Positions 37,091 through 45,002 of a stretch of DNA of 64,000 nucleotides are shown in pieces (the stretch's first letter is position 1; every line of letters starts with the position of its first letter). The stretch is from Magnetospirillum sp. SS-4. GTDB taxonomy: Bacteria > Pseudomonadota > Alphaproteobacteria > Rhodospirillales > Magnetospirillaceae. A program made the translations under genes and the position numbers. The notes under the pieces are model-generated. The model saw only the letters and a list, made by a program, of their open reading frames with translations, had not been told where the DNA came from and made no database searches. The stretch is from positions 1 through 64,000 of the forward strand of contig NZ_CACVCH010000125.1 in the NCBI RefSeq assembly GCF_902729425.1, written 5' to 3'.

Positions 37091-37510
37091 ATGCGAAAGA
37101 CCGATAACTACCGTAAGCATCACGATGACCTGCGCGGCGTCGTCGGCCGGCTGGAACCCATGCTGACCGTCAGCGGCATCAGCGCCGACCCGGCGGCGGT
37201 GGCGGCGGTGGTGCGCGACCTGTTCGGCAAGTTCTCGGTCCACCTCGCCATCGAGGACAGCACCCTCTACCCCAAATACGCGGCCCATGCCGACCCGCGC
37301 CTGCGCCAGGTGGCGCTCAGCTTCCAGACCGAGATGGGCAACCTGTCCGGCCTGTTCGACGCCTACAAGCGTGACTGGGCCGGCCCCCTGGCCATCGGCC
37401 GCGATCCCGAGGGCTTCATCCGCGCCACCCGCGACATGCTGGCCCTGCTGAAGGCGCGGGTTAAGAGGGAGGAGGACGGGCTTTACGATCTGATCGACCG
37501 GGCGGCGTAG
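37091..37510 (+). CDS. Hemerythrin-domain protein
   Basis: A 139-residue four-helix protein with hemerythrin-like iron ligands: YRKHHDDLRG near the N-terminus, HLAIEDSTLYPKY (HxxxE) in the second helix, and later acidic positions. Such proteins bind O2, NO or iron and are common in microaerophilic, magnetotactic-type alphaproteobacteria. The ligand set is less obvious than in classical hemerythrins, with no clear later HxxxH. It stands alone, 71 bases after the permease. Confidence 0.75.
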   Translation: MRKTDNYRKHHDDLRGVVGRLEPMLTVSGISADPAAVAAVVRDLFGKFSVHLAIEDSTLYPKYAAHADPRLRQVALSFQTEMGNLSGLFDAYKRDWAGPLAIGRDPEGFIRATRDMLALLKARVKREEDGLYDLIDRAA

Positions 37511-37562
37511 GAAACCGCCCCGCCCCGACGGCATCCCCCCCATGCCATGAGATCGGTCGTTC

Positions 37563-37613
37563 TGGCGGATGGTATCGGTTGCCTCCGACGGCGGCAGTCG
37601 ATACCATCCGCCA
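37563..37613. repeat. Large hairpin overlapping the apparent start of the PAS-GGDEF-EAL gene
   Basis: TGGCGGATGGTATCG (37563-37577) and its exact reverse complement (37599-37613) form a 15-bp stem, extended by two G-T wobbles and four more pairs (TGCC with GGCA) to a 9-base loop. The possible TTG start at 37579 lies inside the stem. It could terminate the hemerythrin transcript, hide the start codon, or be a regulator site. Confidence 0.6.
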
Positions 37614-40251
37614 TATTGCGTATCCAGCGCCCGGACCCGATCCGGCAGGGGAGAGAGCGATCAACCGGACCGATTCCATCGCGGCCGCACGTTCGGGCGG
37701 CCAGAGCGAGCCTGCCGCCGCCGGCGGGGGGACGGTCGTACCCTGCGCCCCCGAGACGCTGCTTCCCCGTCTGGCCGCGGCCGAGGCCCGGCTGGCCGGA
37801 CTGGTCGCCAATCTGCCCGGCTTCATCTTCCAGCGGACCCTGGGCGCCGACGGCACCATCGCCTACCCCTGGATCAGCGACAGCGTCGAGCGGCTGCTGG
37901 GCTTTTCCGCCGCCACCATGGGGGTCAATTCCAAGGGCTGCCTGCATGTGATCCATTGGGCGGACCGCGACAGCCATATCGCGGAAATCCTCCGCTCCGC
38001 CGCCGCCCTCGACACCTGCCGCGACGAGTTCCGCGCCATCTCGGCCACCGGCGAGGTGTGCTGGCTGCGGGGCGCCTCCGAACCCCGCCGCCTCGACGAC
38101 GGCACCGTGGTGTGGAACGGCGTCGTGGTCAACGTGACCGAGGAACGCCGGGCCGAACTGCGCCTCGACATGCTGATGGACCACGCCGACGATTCCATCG
38201 TCGTGCTGGATTCCCAGGGGGCCATCGACACGGTCAACGCCGCCGCCGAGCGCCTGTTCGGCCGGGCCGCCGCCGAGATGATCGGCCAGCCCTTCGCCAT
38301 CTTGCTGCCGCCCGACCTCAGGGACCCCGAATTGCTGGACGCGCCCGAGGCCACCAGAGCCAGCATCGTCGGCGGCGGCCCGCGCGAACTGACCGGCCTG
38401 CGCAAAGACGGTTCGACCTTCGACCTGGAGCTGTCCACCAGCGAGGTCCGGCTGGAAGGCCAGCGCCTGTTCGTCGGCATCGGCCGCGACATCACCAGCC
38501 GCCGCCAGACCGAGGCGGCGCTGCGCGAGACCGAGCAGCGCCTGCGCGCCATCGCCGCCAACATGCCCGGAATGGTGTTCCAGCGGGTCCTGGCCCCCGA
38601 CGGCAGGTTTGAATTCTCCTATGTCAGCGAGGGATGCCGGTCCATCCTGGGCATGGGGCCGGACGAATTGCTGGCCGAGCCGCAACGTTTCCTGGCCCTG
38701 CTCGACCCCGACGAGCAGCGGGCTTTCCTGACCGCCCTGGGCCGCTCCGCCCGCACCATGGAGCCGTTCGACGAAGAGATGTCGGTGGTGGGCGCCGATG
38801 GGCGCCGCCACTGGCTGCGCGGCCAGTCGCGCCCGACGTCGCGCCCCGGCGGCGTGGTGGTGTGGGACGGCGTCATGCTGGACGTCACCGACCGCAAGCT
38901 GGCCGAACAGCGCCTGTCGTTCCTGGCCTATCACGATCCGCTGACCCGACTGCCCAACCGCACCGCCTTCCTGGAGCGATTCGCCGCCGCCGCCGAGAAC
39001 GCCCGCCACCGCAACACCCTGGCGGCGGTGGTCAGCCTGGGGATCGACCGCTTCGGCATCATCAACGCCACCATGGGCCACGCCATCGGCGATCAGGTGC
39101 TGATGGCCGCCGCCGACCTGGTGCGGGCCACCATCGGGCCGGACGACGTCATGGCGCGGGCCTCGGGCGACCGTTTCCTGCTGCTGCTGACCGGATTCTC
39201 GTCGCGGCGCGATCTCCAGGAGGCGCTGGAGCGCCTGCACCGGAGCGCCCAGGCCACCGTCACCGTCGCCGGCCAGGATTTCGATATTTCCGCCGCCATC
39301 GGCGTCGCCGTCTATCCCCGCGACGGCGACGACAGCGAAACCCTGATCAAGAACGCCGACGCGGCGCTGCAACGGGCCAAGGACCAGGGACCGGCGACGC
39401 TGCAAATGTTCACCAAGGAGATGAGCACCCAGGCGACCAGGACCCTGTCGCTGCAAAACCGCCTGCGCCGCGCCGTCGACAACGGCGAACTGTCGGCCCA
39501 CTACCAGCCGCAGGTGGATTTGCGCGGCGGAGACGTCATCGGCATGGAGGCGCTGGTGCGCTGGAACAGCCCGGATCTGGGCATGGTCTCGCCGGCCGAC
39601 TTCATCCCGGTGGCCGAGGAATCCGGCCTGATCGACGCCATCTGCGAATTCATGCTCGACGTCTGCACCCGTCAGGCCAAGGCGTGGCAGGACCAGGGGC
39701 TGCCGGCCATTCCGGTCGCCGTCAACGTGTCGGGCCGCCAGTTCCAGTACGCCCGACGCCTGCTGACCGCCTGCGAGCAGGCGCTGTCCTCGACCGGACT
39801 GTCCAGCAGATGGCTGGAACTGGAACTGACCGAAAGTTCGGCCATGCGCGACGCCGACAACGCCATCGCCGTGGTCCAGCAGTTGAAGGAAATGGGAATC
39901 GGCTGTTCCATCGACGATTTCGGCACCGGCTATTCGTCGCTGTCGGTCCTGAAGCGCTTTCCCATCCAGAAGCTGAAGATCGACCGCTCGTTCGTCATGG
40001 ACATCACCACCGATCCCAACGACGCCGCCATCGTCGCCGCCATCGTCGCCATGGCCAAGGCGCTCAAGCTCAAGGTGGTGGCCGAGGGCGTCGAGAACCA
40101 GGAACACCTGGACTACCTGCGCGACCTGGGCGCCGACCAGATCCAGGGCTACTTCTTCAGCCGCCCGCTGCCGGTGGACGGCATGACCCGCCTGCTGACC
40201 GAGGGACGCCGCCTGAACCTGTCGGCGCCGGTGCCGCAACTTCACGGCTGA
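37579..40251 (+). CDS. PAS-PAS-PAS-GGDEF(degenerate)-EAL protein, probable c-di-GMP phosphodiesterase
   Basis: Up to 890 residues: three PAS domains (about 65-185, 190-310, 320-440), a GGDEF domain at about 445-600 whose signature reads ASGDRF instead of GGDEF, and an EAL domain at about 620-880. The EAL motifs are intact (MEALVRW, ELELTESSAM, SIDDFGTGYSSLS, VVAEGVEN), so hydrolysis of c-di-GMP is likely and synthesis unlikely. No membrane segment is seen. The start is uncertain: no ATG or GTG precedes the PAS region in this frame. The choices are TTG 37579, inside a hairpin, or a rare ATC at 37660 preceded by GGGGAG. Confidence 0.88.
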   Translation: MPPTAAVDTIRHIAYPAPGPDPAGERAINRTDSIAAARSGGQSEPAAAGGGTVVPCAPETLLPRLAAAEARLAGLVANLPGFIFQRTLGADGTIAYPWISDSVERLLGFSAATMGVNSKGCLHVIHWADRDSHIAEILRSAAALDTCRDEFRAISATGEVCWLRGASEPRRLDDGTVVWNGVVVNVTEERRAELRLDMLMDHADDSIVVLDSQGAIDTVNAAAERLFGRAAAEMIGQPFAILLPPDLRDPELLDAPEATRASIVGGGPRELTGLRKDGSTFDLELSTSEVRLEGQRLFVGIGRDITSRRQTEAALRETEQRLRAIAANMPGMVFQRVLAPDGRFEFSYVSEGCRSILGMGPDELLAEPQRFLALLDPDEQRAFLTALGRSARTMEPFDEEMSVVGADGRRHWLRGQSRPTSRPGGVVVWDGVMLDVTDRKLAEQRLSFLAYHDPLTRLPNRTAFLERFAAAAENARHRNTLAAVVSLGIDRFGIINATMGHAIGDQVLMAAADLVRATIGPDDVMARASGDRFLLLLTGFSSRRDLQEALERLHRSAQATVTVAGQDFDISAAIGVAVYPRDGDDSETLIKNADAALQRAKDQGPATLQMFTKEMSTQATRTLSLQNRLRRAVDNGELSAHYQPQVDLRGGDVIGMEALVRWNSPDLGMVSPADFIPVAEESGLIDAICEFMLDVCTRQAKAWQDQGLPAIPVAVNVSGRQFQYARRLLTACEQALSSTGLSSRWLELELTESSAMRDADNAIAVVQQLKEMGIGCSIDDFGTGYSSLSVLKRFPIQKLKIDRSFVMDITTDPNDAAIVAAIVAMAKALKLKVVAEGVENQEHLDYLRDLGADQIQGYFFSRPLPVDGMTRLLTEGRRLNLSAPVPQLHG

Positions 40252-40270
40252 TCCCGCCTGCCGGCTTGCC

Positions 40271-40291
40271 GTCGGTCCGGTTTGGACCGAC
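40271..40291 (+). terminator. Hairpin after the PAS-GGDEF-EAL gene
   Basis: GTCGGTCC-GGTTT-GGACCGAC is a perfect 8-bp stem starting 20 bases after the stop codon. There is no T-run; it could be a weak or Rho-assisted terminator. Confidence 0.45.
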
Positions 40292-40296
40292 AATGA

Positions 40297-40316
40297 ACCT
40301 CCTGGAACCGGGAGGT
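40297..40316 (+). promoter_or_regulatory. Hairpin that would sequester the DUF748 ribosome binding site
   Basis: ACCTCC, eight bases, GGAGGT. The second arm is the Shine-Dalgarno sequence, five bases before the GTG at 40321. When folded, this 6-bp stem would hide the ribosome binding site. Confidence 0.45.
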
Positions 40317-40320
40317 GACG

Positions 40321-42984
40321 GTGCTTCTGGGCAAACATGTCCTCGGCGTGGAAATCCGGCGTCGCCACCTGCTGGCGGCGCTGCTGGCCGCCGTCGGCCT
40401 CGGCCTGGGGCTTGCCTGGGCGCTGCTGCCCGGTGCCGGGCTGCGCTGGGGACTGGTCAAGGCCCTGCGCGACCTCGGCATGGCCGAGGTCACCATGTCG
40501 GATGCCGACCTGTCGCTGTTCCAGGGCCGCGCGACCATCCGCCGCATGGAGGCGCGCCCCCCCCTGGGCGCCGCCCTGGGGATACGGGATTTCGCGCTTC
40601 TGTTCCGCTGGAGGCCGCTGCTGGACCGCAAGGTGATGGTGGACCGCATCGCCTTGCGAGGAGTCGAGGTCGACGTGCGGCGCGACCCCCGCACCGGCGG
40701 CTTCGTCATCAACGGCCTGCCGCTGCCGGCGGCCGCTGCCGGGTCGGCGACGGACGCCGCCTGGGGGCTGAGCGTGACGGCGCTGGAGCTGGCCGACAGC
40801 CGCCTGATCCTGGCCGACGGCGGCACCGTCCTGGACATCCAGGTGGCGAATCTGGTGATCGAGAACCTGAACAGCCAGGATTCCGTCACTCCGGCCAGCT
40901 TCCGCCTGGAAGGCCGCCTCAACGGCGCCCCGCTGCGGCTGGCGGGCAGCCTGCTTCCCTTCGCCGCCACGCCATCCTTCAACCTGAGCGTGGCGCTGAC
41001 CGGCCTTGATCTGGCGCAAGGCGGAATCGCCGCCAGGACCCCGCTGGACGGACTGGCCGGCCGCGCCGACCTGACGCTTTCGGCCGGCGGCGCGCTCCGC
41101 CCCGACGGGCTGACGGTCCGCGTCTCGGGCAAGGCGGCGCTGACAAAGCCGGCCCTGACCGCGCCGCTGGCCCTGACCGCCGGCCGCATCGCCCTGGATG
41201 TCGGCCATGCCGACTGGGACGGCCGGCGGCTGGACCTCGCCGCCGCCGTCGAGGCCGAGACCCTGTCCGCCAGGACCGGCGACATGGCGGTTTCCGCCCG
41301 TTCGCTGCGAGCCGTCGCCGCCGGCCTGACCTGGGACGGCCGCCTGGCGTGGCGGGGATCGCTCGACGCCGCCGGAACCTCGGTCGCCATCGCCGGAATC
41401 AAGGCGATTCCCGACCGGATCGCCTGGAACGGCGTCCTCGACCTGGACCCCGCCGCCGACCCGAGCGGCCGCGCCGAGGGACGTCTCGACCTGGGGGGAC
41501 TGCGCCTGACCATGCCGGGCCTGTCCTACGCCCACCGCCACGCCCTGGCCGAGGGCTGGCTGGCCTTCGGTCCCGGCACCATGTTGCCGGTCACCGCCAA
41601 GGTGGCGCTGTCGGCCGAGGGCCTTGCCCTCGGCGACCCCGCCCGGCGGCTGGAATGGCTGGCGCTGGAACGCCTGGACGCCGCCGGGGCCGAGGTCGAC
41701 GCCGCCGGCGCGGTTTCGGCCGATCGCCTGGATATCGCCGGACTGGCGGCGCTGAGGCGCCAGGGACGGGGCGGCCATTTCTGGCGGGTGGAGGCGCGCG
41801 CCGCCCGCCTGGACCATCCCCGGCGCGGCGATGCCGGCGACATGGCCGCCGCCGCCCTGCACCTGGACGGTCTGACCCTGCGGGTGACCCGCACCCGGGA
41901 CGGTCTGACCGGCCTGTCTTCGGCCGGCGGCGAGCGGGAAGATGCCGCCGCCCCGGCCATACGGCTGAGCCGCCTCAACGTCGCCGGAGCCAGCCGCATC
42001 CTGTTCGAGGACCGGACCCTGGCCGAGCCGGTGCGGCTGGAGGCCCGCGACGTCAGCCTTGCCGCCTCCGACATCGACAGCGGCCACCCCGAACGCGACA
42101 GCCGCTTCGCCCTCAAGGCCGGCATCGGCGCCGCCTCGGTCGCCCTGTCCGGAACCGTCCGCCCCTTCGCCGCCCCCCTGTCGGCGCGCCTGGACGGCCG
42201 CATCCAGGCGCTGGAACTGCCGCCGCTGTCGCCGTATCTGGCCGAGGCGCTGGGCATTCACCTTCAGACCGGACAGTTCGACGGCACCTTCACGGGCGGC
42301 GCCGACCAGGGCGCCCTGGACGGCCGCCTCGACATTGCCCTGCATCACCTGTTCATCGCCCCCCCCGATCCCGCCGCCCCGGTGGCGCGCAAGCTGGACA
42401 TGCCGGTCGAGACGGTGCTGGACCTGCTGCGCGACGGCGAGGACCGCATCCGCCTCAGCCTGCCGGTGCGCGGCGACCTGGACAACCCCGACCTGGACGT
42501 CAGCGACGCGGTGGCGCAGGCGGTGGCGGGCGCCCTGAAATCCACCGTGCTGACCACCCTGAAGATCGCCTTTCCGGTGGCGACGCTGATTTCCATGGTG
42601 GTGGACGCCGACGAGAAGGCGCGGCTGGCGCTGGCGCCGCTGACGTTCGCCGCCGGCAGCGACGCCCTGTCCGACGGCAGCCGCGAAACGCTGGACGGAG
42701 TGGCCGGACTGATGAAGGACCGGCCCGGCCTGAAGCTGACCCTGTGCGGCAAGGCCGATCCCGGCGACTGGCCGGTCCTCGCCGAATCCCGCCGGTTCCG
42801 CGCCAGGACGGCCGAGGTCGACCGCGACGCGCTGGTCCGGCTGGCCGAAAGCCGGGCCGCCGCCGCCAAGGCCTATCTGGTGGAGCGGACCGGCGTCGAG
42901 GCCGGCCGGCTGTTCACCTGCCGCCCCGAGGTCGAGGCCGGATCGCCGGCCGCCAAGGGGGCGAGAGTGGACCTGCTGCTGTAG
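40321..42984 (+). CDS. DUF748/AsmA-like envelope protein
   Basis: An 887-residue protein with one N-terminal membrane anchor (about residues 16-37, LLAALLAAVGLGLGLAWALL) and a long periplasmic part rich in beta strands. The repeating AsmA-like pattern (LRWGLVKALRDLGMAEVTMSDADL, VDRIALRGVEVDVRRD) and the region LPPLSPYLAEALGIHLQTGQF match DUF748 proteins. The last 120 residues have an OmpA-like feel (FAAGSDALSDGSRETLDGVAG). AsmA-like proteins are linked to lipid transport between membranes. I prefer GTG 40321 because the GGAGG spacing is right; GTG 40315 is directly on the Shine-Dalgarno sequence. One base separates it from the next gene. Confidence 0.8.
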   Translation: MLLGKHVLGVEIRRRHLLAALLAAVGLGLGLAWALLPGAGLRWGLVKALRDLGMAEVTMSDADLSLFQGRATIRRMEARPPLGAALGIRDFALLFRWRPLLDRKVMVDRIALRGVEVDVRRDPRTGGFVINGLPLPAAAAGSATDAAWGLSVTALELADSRLILADGGTVLDIQVANLVIENLNSQDSVTPASFRLEGRLNGAPLRLAGSLLPFAATPSFNLSVALTGLDLAQGGIAARTPLDGLAGRADLTLSAGGALRPDGLTVRVSGKAALTKPALTAPLALTAGRIALDVGHADWDGRRLDLAAAVEAETLSARTGDMAVSARSLRAVAAGLTWDGRLAWRGSLDAAGTSVAIAGIKAIPDRIAWNGVLDLDPAADPSGRAEGRLDLGGLRLTMPGLSYAHRHALAEGWLAFGPGTMLPVTAKVALSAEGLALGDPARRLEWLALERLDAAGAEVDAAGAVSADRLDIAGLAALRRQGRGGHFWRVEARAARLDHPRRGDAGDMAAAALHLDGLTLRVTRTRDGLTGLSSAGGEREDAAAPAIRLSRLNVAGASRILFEDRTLAEPVRLEARDVSLAASDIDSGHPERDSRFALKAGIGAASVALSGTVRPFAAPLSARLDGRIQALELPPLSPYLAEALGIHLQTGQFDGTFTGGADQGALDGRLDIALHHLFIAPPDPAAPVARKLDMPVETVLDLLRDGEDRIRLSLPVRGDLDNPDLDVSDAVAQAVAGALKSTVLTTLKIAFPVATLISMVVDADEKARLALAPLTFAAGSDALSDGSRETLDGVAGLMKDRPGLKLTLCGKADPGDWPVLAESRRFRARTAEVDRDALVRLAESRAAAAKAYLVERTGVEAGRLFTCRPEVEAGSPAAKGARVDLLL

Positions 42985-42985
42985 A

Positions 42986-44809
42986 ATGGACAACACCGCC
43001 GCCGCATCCTCGGTCATCGCCCCGGTCGCCGCCGGGTGGGTCCTCGACGAGGTCCCCGAGCCGCTGCAACCGGTCTGCCTCGGCTGGATCGACGCCTGGC
43101 GGGGCAAGGCCGGCCTGTCGCCGCTGAACCTCTGGCTTCCCCTGGCCCAAACCCTTCGCCGGTACGGCTGCCTGGACGCCGAGGTTGATCTGTGCCGCCT
43201 GGCGCTGTCCCTTTCTCCCGATCTGGCGCCCGTCCGGCTTCTTCTGACCGAAAGCCTGATCGCCATCGGCGAGGATGCCGAGGCCCGCCTGATCCTGTCG
43301 GAAATCGCCCGGCCGCCGGCCGCCCGGCTCGAAGCCCTCGGCCTGCTGGCGCGCCTGCCGGAGCAAGATGGCCATCTCGACGAACTGGAAGCCCTGCTGC
43401 TGGAATCCGGCGAATGGAGCGGACACCACGCCGGGCTGGCGCGCCGGTTGATGGCGGCCGGCCAAACGGAACGGGCCGCCGCCTTCCTCGCCGCCTGGAT
43501 GCGGCGCTGGCCGGTGGCTCCGGCCGCCGCGGCCGATATCGCCGGCCTGGCCCTGCTGTGCGGCGACGCCGCCACCGCGCGCCGGCTGTTCACCTCCGTC
43601 TGGCCGCGCCCCGGCAACGAGATGGTCAAGGTGTTCGGCAACTTCCCGGGCAGCGTCCCCCCCTATGACGACGCCGTCGAATCCGGGTTGCTGCGGCGGA
43701 TCGACCACGCCTTCCGTCTGGACGAGGATCGGCTGGCCCGGCTGCCGCCGGGGGATTTCGGGCCGGTTCCCGCCGATGCGACGGTGATGCTGGTCAGCTT
43801 CCCCCACGGGGCGCTGCCCAACGACATGGCCGAGCATCTGGCGGGGACGGCGGCGGCGGCCGGCGTGACCCTCGACCTTCATCTTGACGCCGCCCTGGCG
43901 ACCCCCGACGAATGCCGCCGGCCGGACGGCTTCGTGCGCGGGCGAATCGAAGCCTTCGCCGCCCATCTGGCCGCCGCCCGGCCAGCGGTGGTCATCGTCG
44001 ATTGCTGCGGTCCGCTGGGATTTCGCGGCCTGAATCCGGCGGTGATGGCGGACCTGAAGGAGCGGTTCGGCTTTCACCTGGTCTGCCTGATGCGCGACGC
44101 CCATTCCTATGCCCTGCCGGGATTGCGGGCATGGCTGCCGGCCTGCGATTCCATGCTGCTGTTCGACCCGGCCTCGCCGCTGCTCGACCCGCGTCTCGCC
44201 CCGGCCAACGCCAAGGCCATCGTCCTGCCGGTGCCGGCCCTGCACGGTCCCTTCCTGGAGCGGCCGCCGCGGGGCGGTCATCTGCTGTTCATCGGCGCGG
44301 CCAATTTCGCGGTGCGCCAGGCGGTGCTGTCGGTGCTGCTGACCGAGGACATCCCCGTCACCGCCATCATCGGCAAGCACCTCGCCGCCGAACGGCCCGA
44401 CACCGCCGCCTATGCCCGCAGGCTGGCCGGGGCCGGGGCCGTCGTCAACGTCTCGGCCCATACCCCGTCGGAACATCTGGTCACCGGACGGGTGTGGGAG
44501 ACGATCGCCGCCGGGGCGCTGCTGATCGAGCAGGACAACGACGCCGTCGCGCGCTTCTTCACTCCCTGGCGCCACTACCTGCCGTGGACCGACGTGGCCG
44601 ACATCGTCCAGATCGTCCGCCTGATGGGCCGGCGTCCCGAGGCGGCCCGGCGGGTTGCCGAGGATGGCCACGCCTGGGCGGCCCGGCATTATCACGCGCA
44701 AGCGTTCTGGACCGCCCTGATCGGCCACGCCCTGCGTCCGGACAGGGACCGCGACGCCGCGGGCGACCTCCGCGCGGCGCGGGCATGGCACGAGGTCTTC
44801 ATCGGCTGA
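42986..44809 (+). CDS. TPR-like and glycosyltransferase protein
   Basis: A 607-residue cytoplasmic protein. Residues 1-215 are alpha-helical and TPR-like (LDAEVDLCRLALSLSPDLAPVR, then RRLMAAGQTERAAAFLAAW). Residues about 260-600 resemble group 1 glycosyltransferases of the PF13524 type: VWETIAAGALLIEQDNDAVARFF and HYLPWTDVADIVQIVRL are the usual nucleotide-sugar-binding end. It lies one base after the DUF748 gene and 193 bases before fliK. TPR-glycosyltransferases next to flagellar genes often modify flagellin; that is a hypothesis here. Confidence 0.7.
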   Translation: MDNTAAASSVIAPVAAGWVLDEVPEPLQPVCLGWIDAWRGKAGLSPLNLWLPLAQTLRRYGCLDAEVDLCRLALSLSPDLAPVRLLLTESLIAIGEDAEARLILSEIARPPAARLEALGLLARLPEQDGHLDELEALLLESGEWSGHHAGLARRLMAAGQTERAAAFLAAWMRRWPVAPAAAADIAGLALLCGDAATARRLFTSVWPRPGNEMVKVFGNFPGSVPPYDDAVESGLLRRIDHAFRLDEDRLARLPPGDFGPVPADATVMLVSFPHGALPNDMAEHLAGTAAAAGVTLDLHLDAALATPDECRRPDGFVRGRIEAFAAHLAAARPAVVIVDCCGPLGFRGLNPAVMADLKERFGFHLVCLMRDAHSYALPGLRAWLPACDSMLLFDPASPLLDPRLAPANAKAIVLPVPALHGPFLERPPRGGHLLFIGAANFAVRQAVLSVLLTEDIPVTAIIGKHLAAERPDTAAYARRLAGAGAVVNVSAHTPSEHLVTGRVWETIAAGALLIEQDNDAVARFFTPWRHYLPWTDVADIVQIVRLMGRRPEAARRVAEDGHAWAARHYHAQAFWTALIGHALRPDRDRDAAGDLRAARAWHEVFIG

Positions 44810-44946
44810 GAGAGGGCGATCCCCGGCAGGTTTTTCCGCCGCCCGGCAGAATTTTCCCCTTCCGCCATGCCATTCCCCCTGGCATCCCCACCGAACAATC
44901 CGGAAATATCATTGCAAATCAGTCAATTGCCCCATCAGGCATGAAC

Positions 44947-44961
44947 TGGCCCGCCCCTTGC
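44947..44961 (+). promoter_or_regulatory. Predicted sigma-54 (-24/-12) promoter of the fliK-flgD-flgE unit
   Basis: TGGCCCGCCCCTTGC has the invariant GG and GC separated by exactly ten bases (GG 44948-44949, GC 44960-44961), matching TGGCAC-N5-TTGC. Transcription would start near 44973, 30 bases before fliK. Sigma-54 control of hook genes is usual in many alphaproteobacteria. I could not identify an enhancer site with confidence. Confidence 0.6.
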
Positions 44962-45002
44962 GTGGGAGATGGCGCGACAATCCCATTTTCGGGGACGTGA
45001 CC

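Noticed and set aside
37483-43641. A minus-strand open frame of more than 2000 codons
   Set aside because: It lies opposite hemerythrin, PAS-GGDEF-EAL, DUF748 and glycosyltransferase genes with clear motifs, and its translation is low-complexity His/Gln/Gly/Arg sequence typical of antisense frames in GC-rich DNA.
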